Below are positions 1-10,249 of a DNA stretch of 64,000 nucleotides, in pieces. The DNA lies in assembly GCA_002794785.1 (NCBI GenBank), contig NBBA01000006.1, positions 1,054,001 through 1,118,000 on the forward strand, written 5' to 3'. The notes below the pieces were generated by a model. The model was not told the DNA's origin. It did not search any database and saw nothing but the letters and a program-made list of their open reading frames with translations. The position numbers were made by a program, and so were the translations under genes. Origin of the DNA: Coniferiporia sulphurascens. Taxonomy: Eukaryota; Basidiomycota; Agaricomycetes; Hymenochaetales; Hymenochaetaceae. The first letter of the stretch is position 1. Each line of letters starts with the position of its first letter.

Positions 1-57
1 CCATCCGACCTTAAACCTTCCATATCCGCACTAAAAGAGATTGCAGTATGCACACTC

Positions 58-684
58 ATGGAGTGCTGGACGATCTCGCTAGCCCACCCCCTTGCCTCAA
101 CCGCCGACAAATACTTGGCAGTACACGGCCTCCCATCATGCAGACCTCGAAAGCTACTCATGCATTTGGTCGACCACCCACACAGCGAGCTTGCTGCAGT
201 GGCGCAAGTCCTCTGCTGTGCTGGTCCCTATGGGGGTTACTGGCTGAGTTTTGACTCAACCTACCACTGCAGGCATGGCTTGATCTCACACTGCAGGTGG
301 CACAACCACCCCCCCTGGCCTGCACAGTTGACCACCCACATCCTTGGCAGCTGTAGTACCTTCCACCCATGGATACGACGCGTGTGGCCACCTTGGGACC
401 CTCTCCCAGTCCACCACTCAGAGTGGGCTGATGAAAACCACCTCCCAGTTTTGTGCCACTGGCTAAAGCTGACAGGGCACCTTAACTGCCTTTCTGACCG
501 CACTGCAGGAACCATCCGGCTAGCCTTTGCTACGATGGACCTCAATGGCCACCCAACAGACGAGGATATGGACCTGGACCTCCTACAGGATTACATGCAT
601 CATATGCTCGGACCCCAAACTCGGAACTCGGACCCAGCCCTTTTAGAGCTATCAGGTACACTCCCTCCCTTCCCACTCGAATAA
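58..684 (+). CDS. Unrecognised 208-codon ORF in repeat-rich DNA
   Basis: An open frame of 208 codons that I do not recognise. It has no signal peptide, membrane segment or known motif that I can name. It lies at the window edge beside degenerate retroelement sequence, so it may be part of a mobile element or chance openness. The C-terminal third is acidic and leucine-rich, with several Asp/Glu residues around residues 160-180. Minus-strand ORFs overlap it but are also unrecognised. Low confidence that it is expressed. Confidence 0.15.
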   Translation: MECWTISLAHPLASTADKYLAVHGLPSCRPRKLLMHLVDHPHSELAAVAQVLCCAGPYGGYWLSFDSTYHCRHGLISHCRWHNHPPWPAQLTTHILGSCSTFHPWIRRVWPPWDPLPVHHSEWADENHLPVLCHWLKLTGHLNCLSDRTAGTIRLAFATMDLNGHPTDEDMDLDLLQDYMHHMLGPQTRNSDPALLELSGTLPPFPLE

Positions 685-824
685 GTGCCTGCCTTTTGGA
701 CTCCCACAAGATACATCCCAGCCGGCACTCTCGCCCACCCTTTCCAATTCTAAGCTTCTTACCCTAACCTGCCCACACATGGTTTGTTTGTAGTGATATG
801 TATTCCTCTGTCATCTGTTTCTTA

Positions 825-2131
825 CTAAATAGGGGCTCTCCACACTTTGGCACCCCCCTGGGGAGCAGAGCCCCTGCCCAGTTTTGTGCAATGCGCAATT
901 ACAGGCGCCTCTGTTGTTATGTAGTTAGGGCCCCCCCTCCAGGGGGGCAGCTTGTAATTATGTAATACTGCAGGAATAATAATAATAATAATCATAATAA
1001 TAATAAAAATGGGGGAGATGGGTGATCCTTGAGGGGTGCCTAGGTCAGGTTTAGGGGCAGTAGGGAGGGTGGTGCTGTCGAAGGTGACAGCAACCTGCCA
1101 GTCCGTCATGAAGGAGAGGCACCAGGCGGCCATGTCCAGTGTGCAACTGAGCTCCAACGGCATATTTGCGGTCCCCATCAAAGGTGTTGGGATGGGCAAG
1201 ATTGATTTCTTTGGGTGCGGGTGGGTTGGATGACATGTCATCGTTAGAGTGGTCGTCTGGTATGGGTGTCTGGGTACAGGGAAAGTGGGTTTGATAGTCG
1301 GGAATGTTGGCTGCGAATGTGATATGGGCATCATCTGCATTGTTGGCTTTGGCCCACTGGTAATCACTGTGCTCATTCTGAAGCCAGGTGTAGTAGTTGT
1401 ATTCAGAGTTAGAGTTTGGCTGTTTCTTTTTGAAACACTTGAGTTCGTGATCCCAAGTGGCTCCGACGATTTGGAGGACAGGGAAGGGGGCCTTGCTAGA
1501 CAGGTTGGGCAGAGGGTTAGTGCTTGGACATTGGATACATCAGCAAAAAAAAAGGGAAAGCTTGTGCTAGTGTTAAGCTTGGCTGGATGTGGATGATCGA
1601 CAACAGGGCTTCCTGATGTCGGTTAACTGAGTGGTCAGCATCAGTGCTTCCTGATGCCATTTACGAGGTTGATCAATGAAGGGGCTTCCTGATCGACAAT
1701 GATATGCAATGTCTTCCTTGATAGTGTTGGGTTACAACGAAGAGGTGATGGACTTGGTTAAAGCACGCAGTAGCTGGCGAGGTGTATATGATAGGCTTGT
1801 ATGAACAAAGAGCACAAGCTTAGGGCTTGTGCCTATCGACTTTACAGGCTTTTATACTACTCTGTGTGTTTACTACTGTAGCAGGTTGTCTGGGATGGTT
1901 TACATGACTATGGAAGGTCATGGAATGACTAAGAGCTATCAGCAAGCAGACGGTGTCCATGATGATGCAATAAGGCATCATCATGGTGTAATAGAGTGGG
2001 GGTGAGTAAGGATGACGCAAGAAGGTGTCATCATGGTGCAATAGAGAGAAATGGGAGAGTTATGCTGACTGGTGATGACAAAGAGGAAGTGAGTCAGTGT
2101 AAATGGGGGAAAATAAAGGAAAAATGTAACA
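825..2131 (-). mobile_element. Degenerate Ty3-like retroelement 5' part (putative LTR, leader and gag start)
   Basis: Read on the minus strand, a TGTTACA end lies at 2131, exactly where coding homology of the flanking chromovirus integrase stops. About 280 bp further in, a TATAAAAG box (1849-1856) would serve as an LTR promoter. Then, from 1236, a short frame contains KEINLAHPNTFDGDR, resembling the start of the Ty3 Gag core. A second frame continues with an LSFMTDW-like stretch, so Gag is frameshifted. The inference is an old Ty3-type element, 5' end to the right, inserted into the chromovirus at 2131/2132. Its other end lies outside the window. No intact domain remains and the LTR's inner border is not defined. 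Confidence 0.33.
975..1010. repeat. AAT/ATT trinucleotide microsatellite
   Basis: An imperfect (AAT)n run of about 11 units with one CAT interruption. It sits inside the degenerate gag-like region, where it encodes an isoleucine run in the minus-strand frame. Confidence 0.9.
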
Positions 2132-2528
2132 ACCTCCATCTATAAAGATTCATCCTGTAGTCAATGTTTCTCAGATTTGTCCTTACTCCAAAAGTACTAT
2201 CCCAGGCCAGCAAGCCAAACCTGCTCCCCCTGTTCAGGTTGGTGAGGAAGAGGAATATGAGGTGGAGGAAATCCTAGATGCTAGGCTTTATCGTGGCAAA
2301 CTCCAGTTCTTGGTAAAATGGAAAGGATATACAGATGAAAACAATACATGGGAACCTGAAGCAAATTGCAATAATTCTCCAGAACTAATCAAGGAGTTTT
2401 ATGAGCATCACCCAGCAGCACCAAGAAGGATTTGGGGCCTAGATTTCCAAAAATTGATTTTCAAACCTTATGAAAACTTTACCAATCCACCACCAGTACT
2501 GGGCAATCACCTGGAAGTCAATTCTTAA
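2132..2528 (+). pseudogene. Truncated Ty3 chromovirus integrase C-terminus with chromodomain
   Basis: From about 2133 the frame reads PPSIKIHPVVNVSQICPYSK, the familiar segment just before the end of Ty3/gypsy integrases. An acidic linker follows, then a chromodomain: YEVEEILDARLYRGKLQFLV and then KWKGYTDENNTWEPE, with the aromatic cage-type Y, W and W positions visible. The chromodomain ends near NSPELIKEFYEHH and a stop falls at 2526-2528. Everything upstream (protease, RT, RNase H, most of integrase) is absent, cut off at 2131 where another element appears inserted. In chromoviruses this domain directs integration to methylated heterochromatin histones. The GTG at 2262 is not a real start; this is the 3' tail of a Pol polyprotein. 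Confidence 0.85.
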
Positions 2529-2539
2529 GGAGGGGGTAG

Positions 2540-2966
2540 TGTTATGATATATATGTTTTTCAATTCATGTTTCATCTCTTATTATATAATGATGGATTAG
2601 TCATTAGGTACACTTTGTCTGATCAGTAGTAAGCAGGCACAGATAGTTCTAGATCTATGATGTCACAGTAGAAGGTTCTAGAGCGATGACGCCATATTGC
2701 ATCAGTATGGTGACATATTACATGGTAATGGTGTCATGACTGTTTCACACTTCTGATTGGTAGTTTATTATAGATTTGACCTGCCCTTAAGTAGTCAAAT
2801 GTGTATATGTAGCAGCCAATGCAGACCTGGGGAACTCAGTTGAGTTCTCTTAGGATATCCACTATCTCTGTGTGATCCCTCCTTGTCAACTTGCGTCTCA
2901 CTTTCCTAAGTTGTTTCACTGGTAGAACCTGTGCACCTTGTTGGTGTATAGTGTTGCCCTAATACA
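2540..2966 (+). repeat. 3' LTR of the truncated chromovirus (right border approximate)
   Basis: The integrase stop is followed directly by a purine-rich tract (AAGGAGGGGG, 2527-2536) and then TGTTATGATAT at 2540, the usual polypurine tract and LTR start of fungal chromoviruses. The right end is uncertain. The best candidate is ...CTAATACA ending at 2966, giving an LTR of about 427 bp. No 5' LTR is in the window for comparison, so the border rests on the terminal TG...CA only. Confidence 0.55.
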
Positions 2967-4096
2967 GAATGGGTCCAAAGATGAAGTGAAGAAATCTGAG
3001 CAAGAAGGTCAGATAAGTTTATTTCAAGATGTTGTGTCTAATCTCATAAGATTTCACTGGTATTTACAGATGACAGGGTCCTTTGGTTCTGACAATGTGC
3101 ATACAAGGACCATTGGCAGGAGGAGCTTGAACTCTCTGAAGAAGAGCTGCAATGCCTGTACCATGGATACTCCGAGCTCACTCAGGTATGGGCAAAACTG
3201 TCAGTGATCCATATAAAGAGTCTGGGTGGTGCCACCTTTGCCTCTTGGAAAAGTGCAACTTACCTTTCTATGGTGGCAGCCGCTGGTAGCGAATGCAAAA
3301 TCCTCGGACTAATGCAGTATTAGTCAAGCTGACAAGATCTGAAGGTGTTTCGAATTGTTATGTACTCAGCTTGCCCAAATTTAGTACTATTTCATTTGCT
3401 GTTATTGATCAGATCACTGCAGATCCGAACAGATGCTTTGCTACATTCAAGTTACAAAGCTACATTACAAAGCTAGTGCTAACAGCTGTAATACTTTTTG
3501 TAATTTTCCTAATGTAATTAGGATCGGATCCGTGCTGATGATCTGATCCAATACTTTCCGTAACTGAAGATCGGTTCCCATTATGCTATGTATGATATTC
3601 TTACATAATAGAAGGTCGGATCCATTCAACCAACAAATGACAAGTGATCCGATCATAAGAAATGATCTGATCTATAGCCTGTGTCTTGCTTGAAAATGAT
3701 CTGATCACTGTTATGGATCTGATCTTAACACCTAATAAGGAGTCGTTGTAACTATTGAAAGTTACTAGTCTAATAAGACTATTACTAATGAAGTGATCTG
3801 ATCACTACTTCTGGCTATGATTGGATCCCTGTCAGTGATGGCATTGGATCAATCCATTCTCCTGAGGTGCCTGGGAAGTGGCGGAACCAACTGCAAACTC
3901 TAATCTAGGCATTGTGCATGGTTCCCAGCAACCATCAAATGCCACTGATGGCGATCAAATGCCGCAGTCCCCAGCAGGCTCGCCTAGGGCAGAGTCCAAG
4001 CGATACTGACAGTATATCTGGCAGTATGGGCAAATTGCTCTCCATTTAACTAACTAGGTCCAGCCAATGGTACCATGGTCATGCCTAACTAGGTAT
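2967..4096. other. Gene-free stretch, probable old transposon remnants
   Basis: No intact gene. A short coding-like frame near 3101-3290 (containing HWQEELELSEEELQCLYHGY) may be a relic of a transposon protein but is not recognised. The right part is dominated by GATCYGATC motifs, listed separately. The base composition is CpG-poor like the other old repeats here. Confidence 0.5.
3407..3855. repeat. Cluster of GATCYGATC short repeats
   Basis: Within about 450 bp the palindrome-like motif GATCTGATC / GATCCGATC / GATCAGATC and close variants recurs about ten times. Examples are at 3408, 3524, 3540, 3646, 3664, 3700, 3720 and 3794, with degenerate GGATCC-containing copies between. Clustered short motifs in both orientations resemble the subterminal transposase-binding repeats of some DNA transposons, but no transposase or terminal inverted repeat was identified. 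Confidence 0.6.
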
Positions 4097-4101
4097 CACA
4101 C

Positions 4102-4360
4102 TCTTAAAATCTATGCACATTGTGGTAGATGGTGAGGTGCAGTGGTGAATTTGCAAGAGGAGCAGGGGGTATCAGTGTAAACTGATGTATTTCATGGTAG
4201 AGACCAGCTCTCCTTATATACATCTACCATGAGCTACATATACTATAACTATCATAGCCCTTATTGTATGGCATTATTGTTGTGTTATTGTTCACTTAGT
4301 AAGGTGGTTGTTCATATGACCACATACTATACTTAGTCATTCATTTATATTTATTTAATA
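4102..4360 (-). repeat. 3' LTR of copia-1
   Basis: 259 bp. In element sense it begins TATTAAATAAATATAA and ends GATTTTAAGA, so the ends form a T[A/C]TTAAA inverted repeat rather than TG...CA. The left flank is CACAC at 4097-4101. It differs from the 5' LTR only by transitions at eight former CpG sites. Confidence 0.95.
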
Positions 4361-4367
4361 CTCCCCT

Positions 4368-7300
4368 TCAGACTTTTACTAGGTGGAGTAGACTTGTAAA
4401 ACATTTGATTAATTTGATCATTAGTGCTTTCGTCATAATATCAGCTTTTTGCTGTCCAGTTGGAATATATGAAACTGATATAGTTTCATTCTCAATATAA
4501 TCTCATAAGAAATCTTTTCGTATATCAATATGTTTTGTTTGTTGTGTATATTTTTGTTCTGTTGAGTTTACTATCGTTATGGCTGCTTGATTATCACATA
4601 ATATTTTTGTAGATGTATCCAAGGTCTGCAGTACCTCTTCAACAAGTCTTCTAAGCCATATTGCTTCTTTTACTCCATGTGTTAAAGCTTGTAATTCAGC
4701 TTCACATACTGATAATGACACTAATTCTTGTTTTTTACTTGACCATGATGTCATTGCATTTCCAATTTGAAATATATATCCAGATATTGCTTTATGGCCT
4801 TCCTGTGTCATACCATCAGCATCAGTATATCTGATTAACTCAATTGGGTCTTTACCTCCAAGTATTAACCAATAGTCACTTGTTCCTTTTAAATATTTAA
4901 AACAGTGTTTTACTGCATTATAATGTTTGATGCTAGGTTTATTTAAATGCCTAGCAAATTGACCTGTTGTGAATGATATATCAGGTCTTGTACAATCTGC
5001 TGCGTATCATAATGCTCTGACCATATTCATGTAAGGTATTTGTTTCATGAAATTTAATTCTTCATTAGTTGGATTTTCAAGTGATTTTAACACTTGTCCT
5101 GGTGTCATTGGTGTTCGTACTGTTGCAGTGTCTTTTAATTTATATTGTTCAATGATTGTATCAATATAATTTTTTTGTCTTAGTTTTATTATTCTTTCTT
5201 TTCGATTTCTTTCGATTTCAATTCCTAATAACCAATGTACATCATTTCCATCTGTGAATTTTACATGCTTACTGATTGCATTTTTTATAGTGTTAATGGT
5301 TGTTAGATTTAATCCACATAACGTAATATTGTCAACATGAATGAAAAGTATTAGGATTGTTTTCCCTTTTTCTTTTCTAAAGAATACTGCATTGTCTTGG
5401 ACTGCTTGTGTTAGTCCTATTCCAGTTAATATTTCTGATAATTTTTTATACCAACATCTTCCAGCCTGTTTTAATCTGTATAATGCCTTTTTTAATTTTA
5501 AAACTTGTCCAGGTTTTATTTTGACTAAATTTCCTGGTGGTGGTTTTATATAGATATTTTCATCTTTTTCTAATTCACCATATAAGTATGCTGACTTAAT
5601 ATCAATTTGGTGAATTTCGTAATCGTTTGTTGCACTCCAACTTAATACAGTTCGAACTGTAGCTAATCGTGCTACTGGAGCAAATGTATTGTTAGCATAG
5701 TAGTCAACACCTTCCATTTGGGCAAATCCTTGAACTACTAATCTTGCTTTGTAATGTTCAATTTTTCTGTTTGCTAATCTTTTTGTTTTATAAACAAATC
5801 TTGTTCTGATTATATTTACATCTTTAGGAGGATCAATGATCGTCCATGTAGATCTTTCGATTAACGTTTTTATTTCTTCTTTCATTGCTATGATCCATTG
5901 ATTTGCATCAATTCTATTTATCACTTGTTGATATGAATTAGGATTGCCTATTAATTCCGTATTGAATTGATTAAATTCTGTAAGATAGGCTACTGTGTTC
6001 TGTTCATTAAAATTTAGACCTAATGATTGTTTCATTGGGTTTAATGTTCTTTTTGGTCTTTCTTTTGTTAATTCTTGTATTTGCTTGTTTTGTTTTTCTA
6101 TATTTTTCTCCCCTTCAATTTTAGATGGTGGAGAATCTAAAAATTGTAAATTTTGTTCGACAGTTATTTTTCTGTTATGATAGGTTCTGTGCCCTTTACT
6201 TTCTTCGTCAAATCCGAGCCATTGTGTGTATATTCCTTTTGGTTGTAATTTATTAACGTCTTCTTGTTTTATTATGCAGTATTGGCCAAATTCTTTTAAA
6301 TCGTCTATGTTATAATTTTCGTTATATCTTTTGTAATATGGTGTTTTAAAATCAATAGCACTCTTCAGAGTTTTATTGTAAACATAAGTACTATATTTTA
6401 CTGCTTCACCCCATAAGCTTGGTGGCGGTTTTGCTTGTAGCAAATTTACTCATGTATTATTTAGAATTGTTTGGTGTGATTGTTCAGCTACACCATTTTG
6501 TTGTGGTGTATCATGTACAGTTAATTTTCATATTGTTCCATGTTTTTCTAAATATTCAGTGAATTGTTTGCTTAAAAACACTGTGTCGTTATCGCTTTGT
6601 AATATTTTTATCATTATATTATATTGTGTGTTGAGCATTGTGGCCCAAGTCATATAAGCATTATATCCTTTGTCTTTTGTTTTTAATAAAATCATTTTTA
6701 TCCATCTGGTAGCATTGTCTACTAATGTTAGAAGGTATTTATATCCTCCTATAGCATGTGTTGATGCAGGTCCCCATATATCCATATGTATATGATTGCC
6801 GAATTTTTCTGCTAACTTTGAAATATGTAATTTTGGAATTTGTATTCTTTTTATATTTGCTTCTAAGCAAATTTGACATTGTGTTTCATCATAATTTGAA
6901 ATTTTGTTATTTGTGATTTGATCTTCTTTTAATAACCTTTTTATGTAAGTGTAGCTTATATGCCCGAGTTTTTTGTGAAGTTCAAATAATGTTAAATTTT
7001 TTTGTAGCTGTGTGTACATTGTTGTTAAATATGCTATACAATCCATTCATATTTTTAATTTTTCTGCATAAAGATCCATTAGGATACTTTATTATACATT
7101 CATTTTGTTTATAAATAAATTCATAACCATCACAACATAGAAGTCCTTGAGAGACTAATGTCATATTCATTTTAGGATTGTAATAAATGTTTGATAATGT
7201 AATGACACTTACCGAGTGTCCGTTGGGGATGTGAATGATAAGATCCCCTACTATTTTTGATGAAAATGTTGATTTGTTTGCAGCCATTATAGTTATTGAT

Positions 7301-9174
7301 TCGGTTTTGTAAGTATTCGTTAAACAATTAAGATATGGTGTTAAATGTATCATTGCACCAGTATCAATTATATCCATATAAGAATAAACATTGTTAGCAG
7401 AATTTCCTATTGTTATAGCATTAATGCTTACATCAAGATTATTGTCATCAACATCTTCCATGGCACTATCGAAGTTTCCTAGTCCATCAAGGAAGTCATT
7501 GTAATTATAGACTGGGAATTCACCCATTTCTTCATTGGGTATTTCCATGATAAAGGCCATTTCACTGTGCCCGATTACAGCGCTTAGTTCGATTTTTGAA
7601 CTAGAAGCAACTTGTGCTGCTGCTGCGGTATGTTTAGCCTGGGCCGCACTTGCCCCAGTCGATGTTGGTGCTGGTGCTGCTGATGCACCCATTTCCTTCC
7701 CTTTTCCTTTCTCGCTTGCATTTGCTTCCTCTTTTTGTTTTTGTTGTGCCGCCTTCATCCATTCCGTTTTTGGTGCCCAACAGTCTCAGCTATAATGTCC
7801 GAGTTTATTACAGTTATAACACTTAACTGTATGTGATTGTTGGTTAGGGGAATATCCCCCTCGTCCTTGTCCTCTAAATCTGCCTCGGCCCCTAAAGCCT
7901 CGGCCTCGTGATGGGAATACGCGGCCATTGCCATGTCTGCACCCCCTAAAATAAGGGTGTGTGCGCTTGTCCTTGGGCAGGTGGTTAGCTGCTGCTCTGG
8001 TTCTTTGATGGTTTTTATGCCATCCTTCGAATGCATTTCGTAATGCAGTTAATAAAAATTGCGCCATTAATGTTACCAGGGGATTTCCAGTATTTATTTC
8101 ATTAATGGTTTTAATATATAACTCACTTTGAGTTAATACATATTGATATTGTTCCAGCATTGCTTTCATTATTGCCAAAATATACATTGAATCTGAAACT
8201 TGAATCCCTTTAGAGATTAGTTCCTCATATATGCTGGTAAGTTTGTTGAGGGTTGTGTCGAATTGAGAGATGTGCCCTCCCTGATCAAATAGTGCAGCCT
8301 TGCTAAATCCCTTTGTAATTGTAGTCATAATGTCATACCTTCCACTGAGCACTCCCAGTAGAGCTGGTATATCTTTGCCAAAATTAAGGTAATAACCAAG
8401 TATTTCATCGGGCATAGTATGTAAAATCCCATTGTATAAAGCGCCAGAGATAGGTAGTTCCACAGTTGCTGGCATGTTAGTGAGCAGGTGACTGTAACCT
8501 GAACTCTGGATGGCATTTCTGATACAGAAATTCCAAAGTTTGAAATTTCTTCGCCTGTTAAGTTTGTCAATGCCATCAAAGAATTTCTGGAGTTCTGTGA
8601 GTTTCTGTGCCATATCTGGTTCACTAGTTTCGTCGTTAGTGTTGCTTCCATCTCCAGGATCAGACGGCTCACTAGGGTTTGGTTCTATTTCTTTTTCTTC
8701 TTCTTCTGATTCTATTTTTATATGGGGATATTGATTTTTAAAGTTAGTTCATTCTTCATCTGTTTTTAGCCCATTGTACTCACTGATTCGGATTCTTATA
8801 TCAGGTGCTTCTCCTGAATCAGATATACCGAGTTGTTCAGCTTGATTTTTTAATTCATTTAAGTAATTAGTTCAATAATTTTGTTGTTGTTCTTTAGTGG
8901 CTGAATCATACCTTTCAATTCTGGCTTTTATTTCGTTTAAAGTTCCATGGTTTGGTATTAATCTTTTATTACATTTGAGTAATATATTATAGTACTCACT
9001 AGCTTTGTTTGCTTTGTTTATTTTTATCTGAATTTCTTTGATTGTATGCTGTCGTGTATAGATTATTTTTAGATCATCAGCAATTTTTCTTACAGTATTT
9101 AATTGAGCACGTTCGTCTTGCTCATGATTTTTTTGTTGTAGTTCAGTCTCTGGTTGAGTACTGGATGAGGACAT
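4368..9174 (-). pseudogene. Copia-1 gag-pol, inactivated
   Basis: Starts at ATG 9174. Visible in order: Gag; knuckle CYNCNKLGHYS-stop-DCW; protease IIDTGAMIHLTPY; gag-pre-integrase LHKKLGHIS; integrase core with HMDIWGP, QSDND and QNGVAEQ (the D, D, E positions); RT from FVYKTKRLAN; RT box FIHVDNI; RNase H ending at the stop 4368-4370. TGA stops lie at 8872, 8749, 7786, 6528, 6450, 5007 and 4503, all in register. Five of them match a CGA arginine codon in the younger element. The RT catalytic pair is DN instead of DD (codon 5328-5330, GAC to AAT). Gag-protease and integrase-RT are also in different frames, joined at an A7 run (6997-7003). It cannot encode a functional polyprotein. Confidence 0.95.
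6997..7003 (-). other. A7 frame-change site in copia-1
   Basis: On the element strand, ACA followed by six more A residues (a run of seven A counting the A of ACA) precedes TTTAAC. The upstream frame ends in a stop soon after (TKKFNII-stop). The integrase frame (TK, then NLTLFELHKKLGH) is entered by skipping one A, a +1 shift. The same run occurs at the same place in copia-2. Confidence 0.7.
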
Positions 9175-9217
9175 AGTTTCATTTTGTTATATCATTTTCG
9201 TTAGTTTGTAGAGTCAA

Positions 9218-9228
9218 GGCTCATAACC
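9218..9228 (-). other. Copia-1 primer-binding site, complementary to initiator tRNA-Met anticodon arm
   Basis: Directly abutting the inner edge of the 5' LTR, the element strand reads GGTTATGAGCC. Its complement GGCTCATAACC is the anticodon stem-loop core of eukaryotic initiator tRNA-Met (anticodon CAT). Drosophila copia is known to prime from a half-molecule of that tRNA, so the position and sequence fit a half-tRNA primer. Confidence 0.75.
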
Positions 9229-9487
9229 TCTTAAAATCTACGCACGTTGTGGTAGACAGTGAGGTGCAGTGGTGAATTTGCGAGAGGAGCAGGGGGTATC
9301 AGTGTAAACTGATGTATTTCATGGTAGAGACCAGCTCTCCTTATATACATCTACCATGAGCTATGTATACTATAACTATCATAGCCCTTATCATATGGCG
9401 TTATTGTTGCATTATTGTTCACTTAGTAAGGTGGTTGTTCATATGACCACATACTATACTTAGTCATTCATTTATATTTATTTAATA
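9229..9487 (-). repeat. 5' LTR of copia-1
   Basis: 259 bp, the promoter LTR of this minus-strand element, with a TATATAAGGAGAGC box in element sense. The right flank is CACAC at 9488-9492. It shares the T[A/C]TTAAA ends with the other LTR. Confidence 0.95.
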
Positions 9488-9492
9488 CACAC

Positions 9493-10249
9493 GGTATGTC
9501 CCGCAGGTGATGATACTTCTCTCAGTGAACATAGCTCAGCATCACAGTGACTATCACGTGGTAAGATGAGAAGTAGCGCACGTGATGTAACGCAAGTGTA
9601 ACAGGACATATGTAATGGATTTATAATGTGAGAAGTAAGTTTCTTATTATGGTAAGCGAAACAAAACGAAACGACGTTTCGTTTTTACTTTGAACGTGAT
9701 GTACAAAGTTAGAGTTATGGCTGATGCTTTAAGGATAAAAATATTACACTTTTTGATGATGACGGTGCTCTATGCATCGCTGGCACGCACCGTATGTATA
9801 CAGAAAAATGATCCCTCGGAATTTGTATTCTACTTTCTTTGGCGAGCGACTACCCCGGGCCGATTCGCCACTGGCACATGTGCTTGTGGGATCTCAACGT
9901 CCAATTCAAGTATTTCTTCTCAGGGCTCCTAGCTCTTATCACATCGCCGTGACCCTCGGTTACGACACACGCACGCGCGTCGAGGGCTTCCGCAAACAAC
10001 CCTGTTCTTTACTGGCTAATATTTGTAGTGATCTGTCGTGCCATGTGCTCTGCTTACCTTCGAAGTCAAGCCACGCGATTGCTTGCTGCTCATAGCCGGT
10101 GATAGCGGTAGTTCGTTACTCAGAACGCCGGGAAGAGGCAACTCCGCGGGCATCAGAGTTCTACAACATTTGCAGTACTAGTAAATACTAAATGCCTGCC
10201 ACACGGATCTGTGAGCTGCCACATCGCACGTCCCCCACCCTCCCGCAAA
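9493..10249. other. Intergenic, upstream of the carboxypeptidase
   Basis: No gene is recognised. It holds a near-perfect 23-bp palindrome at 9663-9685 (AAAACGAAACG, one base, CGTTTCGTTTT). The open frames here overlap one another and show no domain. Confidence 0.6.

Larger units (their letters stand above)
4102..9487 (-). mobile_element. Copia-1: full-length decayed Ty1/copia LTR retrotransposon
   Basis: A 5,386-bp element bounded by two 259-bp LTRs and a perfect 5-bp target duplication CACAC (4097-4101 and 9488-9492). Read on the minus strand the order is LTR, primer-binding site, Gag with a CCHC knuckle, protease (DTGA), integrase, reverse transcriptase, RNase H, polypurine tract (GAAGGGGAG), LTR. 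That order defines Ty1/copia. The LTRs differ at 12 of 259 positions, all transitions. The coding part carries seven in-frame TGA stops. It belongs to the same family as the element at 45913-51348 but is much older. Confidence 0.97.

Noticed and set aside
2262..2528. Independent chromodomain protein starting at GTG 2262
   Set aside because: The frame continues upstream with integrase C-terminal sequence and is followed by a polypurine tract and LTR, so it is the tail of Ty3 Pol.
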